NCBI GenBank assembly: GCA_023451825.1
Contig: JAEXYA010000023.1
Span: 20,655-84,654 of the forward strand
Origin: Pseudomonadota bacterium
Lineage (GTDB): Bacteria; Pseudomonadota; Alphaproteobacteria; Rhizobiales; Xanthobacteraceae
Length of the DNA: 64,000 bases
Direction: 5' to 3'
The notes under the pieces: generated by a model
What the model saw: only the letters and a program-made list of their open reading frames with translations
Told to the model about the DNA's origin: nothing
The model's database searches: none
Made by a program: the position numbers and the translations under genes
Part shown: piece after piece, positions 59,742 through 64,000 of the stretch
Numbering within the stretch: position 1 is the stretch's first letter
Layout of the letters: every line of letters begins with the position of its first letter

Positions 59742-60215
59742 TCAAGCCGCTTGCTGCACTTGCTTCAGCATAGATCGCACCACCATGCGGTGGATTGGCT
59801 TAATGATGGCGAAATAAGTCCGGCCGATCCAGTTGTGCATCAGTACGATGGTAGTTGCCGTGACGCGCTGGCCGTTCCCGGCGGGCGCGACGTCGATCAC
59901 GACGCGGAAATCGAGATGGCTGTCGTTGAAGCCGGCTACCAGCCGCTGTGGCGTCTCGCTGAGTAGCGGGAAGAAGCCGACCTTCTCGATCTTGTCATGA
60001 CGTGCCGATTTCGCCGTCTTCAAGCCAAGCGGCGTGACGACGGCATCGCGCAGTTTCATCAGCGCCTCGACCCACCACGGCGAGCGGCCGAGCATACGTT
60101 CCGCAGCCTCGCGGGCCGTCACGGTTTGCCTGGTGGTGACGCTGAACGCGTCCGCAAACTGCGCGCCGGGCAGAAATATATCCAAGTCACTGGCGGGCTG
60201 GACTGCGGAGACCAT
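59742..60215 (-). CDS. DUF2867-type (SRPBCC-like) protein
   Basis: 157 residues from MVSAVQPASDLDIFLPGAQF; the ATG at 60215 has GAGGG seven bases ahead, better than the upstream TTG start. The segments ADAFSVTTRQTVTAREAAER, SPWWVEALMKLRDAVVTPLG and FNDSHLDFRVVIDVAPAGNG, then TATTIVLMHNWIGRTYFAII, match the conserved outline of DUF2867. The fold is predicted to be helix-grip (START-like), often tied to lipid or pigment binding. No function is established here. It is divergent from the NTF2-like gene at 60391. Confidence 0.8.
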   Translation of the reverse strand: MVSAVQPASDLDIFLPGAQFADAFSVTTRQTVTAREAAERMLGRSPWWVEALMKLRDAVVTPLGLKTAKSARHDKIEKVGFFPLLSETPQRLVAGFNDSHLDFRVVIDVAPAGNGQRVTATTIVLMHNWIGRTYFAIIKPIHRMVVRSMLKQVQQAA

Positions 60216-60390
60216 GACTAAACCCTCGCGAATGACATCAAGGTCGAACTCTGCACCCGCTTCCTCATTGTGAAGCTTGGACAAATTGTCTTAGGCGAAA
60301 TGCCCGACCGACCTATGCACCGGTATAGTATGCCGGTCACGATTTTCGTGTCATAGTACGAAGAGCAAGATTGCCGGTTGGGGAAATGCC

Positions 60391-60777
60391 ATGGCCCAAG
60401 ATCACTCATATGATCGCTCATCTGTCGAAGCCGTGATCCAGCATTATTTCGATGGCCTCTATGAGGCGGATGCCGACAAGCTCGGTGCCATCTTCCATCC
60501 GAGCGCCGATCTGCGCTGGGTCGAGAATGGCGAGCTCAAGGTGCTCACCACGCCGGACTGGCTGACAATGGTGCGCAGCCGCACCTCCGGCAAAGCCGAT
60601 GGCAAGGCGCGTGAGGATTTTGTCGTCACCATCGATCGCTCTGACGAGAAGACGGCCTTCATCAAGGTGCGTTGTCAGCTGCCGCCGCGCTACTTCACCG
60701 ATTATCTGGTCGCGATGAAGCTGGCCGATGGCTGGCAGATCGTCTCGAAGTCCTATCGCTACGACCTGAAGGACTAA
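60391..60777 (+). CDS. NTF2-like (SnoaL / lumazine-binding type) protein
   Basis: 128 residues from MAQDHSYDRSSVEAVIQHYF with GGGGA about seven bases ahead. The cone-shaped NTF2 fold is suggested by YFDGLYEADADKLGAIFHPS, DLRWVENGELKVLTTPDWLT and FTDYLVAMKLADGWQIVSKS with conserved aromatic and Asp residues. The family includes ketosteroid isomerase-like and binding proteins; no catalytic tetrad can be assigned. It is an isolated gene ahead of the cbb3 oxidase operon and probably unrelated to it. Confidence 0.85.
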   Translation: MAQDHSYDRSSVEAVIQHYFDGLYEADADKLGAIFHPSADLRWVENGELKVLTTPDWLTMVRSRTSGKADGKAREDFVVTIDRSDEKTAFIKVRCQLPPRYFTDYLVAMKLADGWQIVSKSYRYDLKD

Positions 60778-60890
60778 CCGGCCCGCAGGGGGAGTCGGTT
60801 GCGGCCGGCAAACTCGAATCTATCTGGTTGTATTTTTATCTAACGTTTCCGCAGAAGTGCATTTCACCGCGACTTAAATCAGCTCCGGAC

Positions 60891-60904
60891 TTGCTCTGGA
60901 GCAA
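60891..60904 (+). promoter_or_regulatory. FixK/FNR-type box upstream of the cbb3 oxidase operon
   Basis: TTGCTCTGGAGCAA is a perfect match to TTG[AC]-N6-[TG]CAA, the FixK2 consensus of Bradyrhizobium, and its arms TTGCT/AGCAA are exactly complementary. Its centre is about 109 bases before the ccoN ATG, so an activator at -41.5 would place the transcript start near 60939. FixK2 and FNR activate this operon under low oxygen. Confidence 0.75.
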
Positions 60905-61006
60905 TCGGGGCAAACGCCATGCGAGCTATTCGTAATGGCGAAAGACGCAAGGCAATCGTGGCTGCAACGGAGGCGTTGCTGCGCGACAGTCTTAGGGGAA
61001 TGATGG

Positions 61007-62650
61007 ATGATCGCTCAATTGACGACGTCGGAACGTCAACTCGCGCTGATCCTGCTGCTGGGCACGCTGGTATGCGGTCTGGCCATGGCGATTGCCGGCA
61101 GCAAGGATCCGCTCGGCGTCCATGGCGCGATCATCATGCTCTCCGCCATTGTCGGCATCTTCGCTGTCATCAATACGTACTACGCGCCCGAGCCTGACGA
61201 GGCGCGGCTCGCGCTCTATTACGACGACCCCACCAAGGTCGCCGTCGTCCTCGCCATGATCTGGGCCGTCGCCGGCATGCTGGTCGGTGATATCGTCGCC
61301 TGGCAGCTCGTCTTTCCCGACATGACCTTCGACGCCGGCTGGTCGAGTTTCGGTCGCCTCCGTCCGGTGCATACCAGCGGCGTCATCTTCGGCTTTGGCG
61401 GCAATGCCTTGATCGCTACCTCGCTCTATGTGCTGCAGCGAACGTCGCGCGCGCGGTTGCCCGATCAGCTCAGCCCGTGGTTCGTGTTGTGGGGCTACAA
61501 TCTGTTCTGCCTCCTCGCCGCCACCGGCTATCTGATGGGCGTCACCCAGTCGAAGGAATATGCCGAGCCGGAATGGTACGCCGATCTCGTGCTGGAGATC
61601 GTCTGGGTCGTCTATTTCATCATCTACATGCGGACGCTGGCGCGGCGGAAGGAGCCGCATATCTACGTCGCCAACTGGTACTACATGGCCTTCATCCTGG
61701 TGGTGGCGATCCTGCACACTGTCAACAATCTGGCGATGCCGGTCTCGCTCGGCCACGCCAAGAGCTATTCCGCTTTCGCCGGCGTGCAGGATGCGATGAC
61801 GGAGTGGTGGTACGGCCACAACGCCGTCGCCTTCTTCCTCACCTCCGGCTTTCTCGGCATGATGTATTACTTCCTGCCGGTGCGCGCGGGGCGGCCGATT
61901 TACTCCTACCGAATGTCGATCATCTCGTTCTGGGGCATCACCTTCATGTATATGTGGGTGGGCTCGCATCACCTGCATTACACGGCGTTGCCGCAATGGG
62001 TGCAGACCCTCGGCATGACCTTCTCGTTGATGCTGCTGATCCCGTCCTGGGGCTCGGCCGCCAATGCACTGCTCACGCTGAATGGCGCCTGGCACAAGGT
62101 GCGCGACGACGCGACGCTGCGCTTCATGATGCTGGCCGCCGTGTTCTATGGCGTCACCACCTTCGAGGGATCGTTCATGGCGATCCGCTCGGTGAACTCG
62201 CTCTCGCACTATACCGACTGGACCGTCGGCCATGTCCATGCCGGTGCGCTCGGCTGGGTCGCGATGATCACCTTCGGCTCGATCTATGCGATGGTGCCCT
62301 GGTTGTGGAAGCGGGAGCGGATGTATTCGCCGCGTCTTGTCGAATGGCATTTCTGGCTCGCGGTCGCCGGCCTCTTCACTTACGTCTTCGCCATGTGGAA
62401 TTCAGGCATCATCCAGGGCCTGATGTGGCGCACTTATAACAGCAGCGGCACGTTGTCGTATTCCTTCATCGAAACTGTCGTCGCGATGAAGCCCTATTAC
62501 GTAGCGCGCGCAGTCGGCGGTCTCTTCTTCCTCTCCGGCGCTGTCATCGGTCTTTACAATGTCTGGATGACGATCCGCATCGGCGATCAGCCCGCAGACG
62601 CACGCGCCTCGGATCGTCCGCTGACGCCCGCCATGCAGCCGGGAGAATAA
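61007..62650 (+). CDS. ccoN: Cytochrome cbb3 oxidase subunit I
   Basis: 547 residues, the catalytic subunit with 12 predicted membrane helices. It binds a low-spin haem b and the haem b3-CuB site. Histidines in HTSGVIFGFGGNALIATSLY, YGHNAVAFFLTSGFLGMMYY, GSHHLHYTALPQWVQT and GHVHAGALGWVAMITF are the expected ligand positions for the family. The ATG at 61007 follows AGGGG by about eight bases. It is the first gene of ccoNOQP (fixNOQP in rhizobia), the high-affinity terminal oxidase for growth at low oxygen, preceded by a FixK box. The gene appears intact. Confidence 0.97.
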   Translation: MIAQLTTSERQLALILLLGTLVCGLAMAIAGSKDPLGVHGAIIMLSAIVGIFAVINTYYAPEPDEARLALYYDDPTKVAVVLAMIWAVAGMLVGDIVAWQLVFPDMTFDAGWSSFGRLRPVHTSGVIFGFGGNALIATSLYVLQRTSRARLPDQLSPWFVLWGYNLFCLLAATGYLMGVTQSKEYAEPEWYADLVLEIVWVVYFIIYMRTLARRKEPHIYVANWYYMAFILVVAILHTVNNLAMPVSLGHAKSYSAFAGVQDAMTEWWYGHNAVAFFLTSGFLGMMYYFLPVRAGRPIYSYRMSIISFWGITFMYMWVGSHHLHYTALPQWVQTLGMTFSLMLLIPSWGSAANALLTLNGAWHKVRDDATLRFMMLAAVFYGVTTFEGSFMAIRSVNSLSHYTDWTVGHVHAGALGWVAMITFGSIYAMVPWLWKRERMYSPRLVEWHFWLAVAGLFTYVFAMWNSGIIQGLMWRTYNSSGTLSYSFIETVVAMKPYYVARAVGGLFFLSGAVIGLYNVWMTIRIGDQPADARASDRPLTPAMQPGE

Positions 62651-62652
62651 CC

Positions 62653-63393
62653 ATGGGCTTCCTCGGGCTGCACTACCGGATGGAACGCAAGAGCATGGTG
62701 CTCGCCATCGGCATCATCTTTGCCGCAAGCATTGGCGGCATCGTCGAGATCGCGCCGCTCTTCACCATCCACCAGACGGTTGAAGACGCGCCGGACATGC
62801 GCGTCTACACGCCGCTCGAACTCGCCGGGCGCAACATCTATATTCGCGAAGGCTGCTATGCCTGCCACTCGCAGATGATCCGCACTTTGCGTGACGAAGT
62901 CGAGCGTTACGGCCCGTATTCGCTCGCGGTGGAATCCAAATACGATCATCCGATGCTGTGGGGCTCGAAGCGCACCGGCCCGGATCTCGCGCGCCTTGGT
63001 GGCAAATACACTGATGACTGGCACGTCAAGCACCTGATCAATCCGCGGAACGTCGTGCCGGAATCGGTGATGCCGCCTTACGCCTATCTTGCCCGCAACA
63101 AGATCCGCACTGATGATCTCGGTCTTCATCTCGCCGCCATGCGAAAGGTCGGCGTGCCTTATACGGACGAGATGATCGCCAATGCGCCCGCCGATGCCTA
63201 TGGCCAGACCACGCCGGACACGCCCTATGCGGAGGGTGTCGCCAAGCGCTACGGCGCCGCCACCAATATTCGGGCATTCGATGGTGTGCCGGGCGAGCCC
63301 ACCGAAATGGATGCGCTGGTCGCCTACTTGCAGATATTGGGCCGGCTGACCGACGCCGCGCACAAGACCACGACGGCCAAGGCGGGAGAGTGA
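62653..63393 (+). CDS. ccoO: Cytochrome cbb3 oxidase subunit II (monohaem cytochrome c)
   Basis: 246 residues, starting two bases after ccoN stop. A single N-terminal membrane anchor (VLAIGIIFAASIGGIVEIAP, about residues 16-35) holds the periplasmic cytochrome c domain with haem motif CYACH (Cys/Cys/His near residue 75), and SVMPPYAYLARNKIRTDDLG carries the likely axial Met. GPDLARLGGKYTDDWHVKHL is conserved in CcoO. It passes electrons from CcoP to the CcoN core. The GGAGA at the end of this gene supplies the ribosome site of ccoQ. Confidence 0.97.
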   Translation: MGFLGLHYRMERKSMVLAIGIIFAASIGGIVEIAPLFTIHQTVEDAPDMRVYTPLELAGRNIYIREGCYACHSQMIRTLRDEVERYGPYSLAVESKYDHPMLWGSKRTGPDLARLGGKYTDDWHVKHLINPRNVVPESVMPPYAYLARNKIRTDDLGLHLAAMRKVGVPYTDEMIANAPADAYGQTTPDTPYAEGVAKRYGAATNIRAFDGVPGEPTEMDALVAYLQILGRLTDAAHKTTTAKAGE

Positions 63394-63395
63394 CG

Positions 63396-63581
63396 ATGGA
63401 GCACGAGACCACCGTCTGGTTCGCAAAGTCCTTCGGGCTTTTCTATCTGGTCGCGATGTCGATCGGCATCCTGATCTACGCCTATTGGCCGACCAACAAG
63501 AAGCCGTTCGACGCTGCCGCGCAATCGATCATCGATCCTTCTGCTGAGGACAAGCCATATCGGGGCGACAAATGGCAGTAG
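63396..63581 (+). CDS. ccoQ: Cytochrome cbb3 oxidase small subunit CcoQ
   Basis: 61 residues from MEHETTVWFAKSFGLFYLVA; the ATG at 63396 has GGAGAG six bases ahead, and a GTG six bases earlier is possible. One membrane helix (FGLFYLVAMSIGILIYAYWP) is followed by a short polar tail ending PYRGDKWQ. CcoQ stabilises the complex and is dispensable in some species. It starts two bases after the ccoO stop and its last 10 bases overlap the ccoP start, consistent with one operon. Confidence 0.93.
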   Translation: MEHETTVWFAKSFGLFYLVAMSIGILIYAYWPTNKKPFDAAAQSIIDPSAEDKPYRGDKWQ

Positions 63582-64000
63582 AAGAACGCGATCCCGTCTC
63601 TGGCTATCTCACCACCGGCCATGAGTGGAACGGCATCAAGGAGCTGAACACGCCGGTGCCACGGGCGGTGATCTTCTTCCTATGGGCCACCTTTCTTTAT
63701 TCAGTCGTGTATTGGATCCTGATGCCGGCCTGGCCGTTGGGCGTCACTTATACGAAAGGCCTGCTCGGCATCGATCAGCGCGACATCGTCACCGCGCAGG
63801 TCAAGGAGGCCGCAGCAGACCGTGCCAAATGGACTAAGCTGATCGAGACGGAAGACTACACCGCGATCCAGCACGACAAGCGCCTGATGGGCATTGTCCG
63901 CCAGACCGGCGCGACATTGTTCGGCGACAATTGCGCGGCCTGCCATGGCCGCGCCCCCCCGGGCGGCCCCGGCTTCCCCCCGCTGGTGTGGGCCGCCGTC
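63572..64000 (+). CDS. ccoP: Cytochrome cbb3 oxidase subunit III (dihaem cytochrome c), N-terminal part
   Basis: The first 143 codons are present; the gene runs off the window end. It starts MAVEERDPVSGYLTTGHEWN, overlapping ccoQ by 10 bases. The hydrophobic segment VPRAVIFFLWATFLYSVVYW is the membrane anchor and NCAACHGRAPPGGPGFPPL contains the first c-type haem site CAACH. The second haem domain is beyond the edge. The last 50 bases are unusually rich in C and G runs, and the residues after the haem motif (RAPP rather than the more common forms) may reflect edge sequence quality. It accepts electrons from the cytochrome bc1 complex. Confidence 0.9.
   Translation, partial: MAVEERDPVSGYLTTGHEWNGIKELNTPVPRAVIFFLWATFLYSVVYWILMPAWPLGVTYTKGLLGIDQRDIVTAQVKEAAADRAKWTKLIETEDYTAIQHDKRLMGIVRQTGATLFGDNCAACHGRAPPGGPGFPPLVWAAV

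Noticed and set aside
61017..61040. TTGACG...CGTCAA symmetric sequence at the start of ccoN
   Set aside because: It lies within codons 4-11 of ccoN and the spacing does not fit a FixK/FNR box; the box at 60891 is better.
60919..61197. A 92-residue open frame overlapping the ccoN start
   Set aside because: Its first codons lie in the leader and most of it is out of frame within ccoN; no family resemblance.
1..64000. CRISPR arrays, insertion sequences, integrases, phage genes, tRNA or rRNA genes
   Set aside because: I looked for regularly spaced repeats, transposase-like frames and RNA-gene signatures and found none; the repeats present are dispersed palindromes, not arrays.

Overview
This 64 kb window is GC-rich chromosomal DNA from an alphaproteobacterium. 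It most likely belongs to the Bradyrhizobium / Rhodopseudomonas / Tardiphaga / Afipia group (Nitrobacteraceae). The clues are the gene content (ccoNOQP with a FixK-type box, an HPPD-Lrp pair, EcfG-type stress promoters, a MurJ-TrpS-Usp-Nfu-TsaB-RimI block) and several families of palindromic intergenic repeats of a kind I recall from these genomes. I see no phage, insertion sequence, tRNA, rRNA or CRISPR array. Most of the window is ordinary, densely packed core and accessory metabolism.

Layout. 1-7022: a minus-strand housekeeping block (murJ, trpS, uspA, nfu, tsaB, start of rimI), interrupted by a plus-strand soluble chemoreceptor built from three tandem PAS units. 7154-20057: metabolic genes (PfkB/adenosine-kinase-like sugar kinase, CaiB/BaiF CoA transferase, GMC oxidoreductase, two DMSO-reductase-superfamily molybdoenzymes around an Old Yellow Enzyme, an MFS transporter, a 66-residue protein with a TTG start, a GST). 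20156-23083: DUF4126 membrane protein translationally coupled to a flavoprotein disulfide reductase, a small membrane protein that looks frameshifted, and an SDR. 23286-30789: a glycan/stress block: a GT4 glycosyltransferase divergent from an ABC exporter, a glycogen-debranching-type glucosidase, a PRC-barrel protein and an MFS transporter. The GT4/ABC gap carries a perfect EcfG-type promoter facing the GT4 gene and a near-match facing the ABC gene. 30786-35573: minus-strand aminotransferase, LssY_C membrane protein, secreted nuclease, and an unrecognised 575-residue protein resembling an alpha/alpha-toroid cyclase.

35914-44229 is the most unusual part. Two caspase-fold (C14) proteins, both with the catalytic His replaced by Tyr and the catalytic Cys by Ser, flank an MFP-RND-MFP efflux operon and an OmpA-domain protein. 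The three efflux genes are translationally linked, and both adaptor proteins carry a conserved pair of cysteines. I propose this as a candidate envelope module in which the inactive caspase folds act as scaffolds; that function is inference.

44479-60777: quorum-quenching-type metallo-hydrolase, Lrp regulator divergent from hppD around a perfect 23-bp palindrome, serine beta-lactamase-like hydrolase, gabD with a strong terminator, a LysR-family protein without its DNA-binding domain, a SulP-STAS-cNMP transporter, purC, pirin, a DUF1080 lipid/sugar hydrolase-like protein bracketed by a pair of 90-bp repeats, MmgE/PrpD, a FUSC exporter, and small proteins. 60891-64000: a FixK box followed by ccoN, ccoO, ccoQ and the start of ccoP, the high-affinity oxidase for microaerobic respiration, running off the window end.
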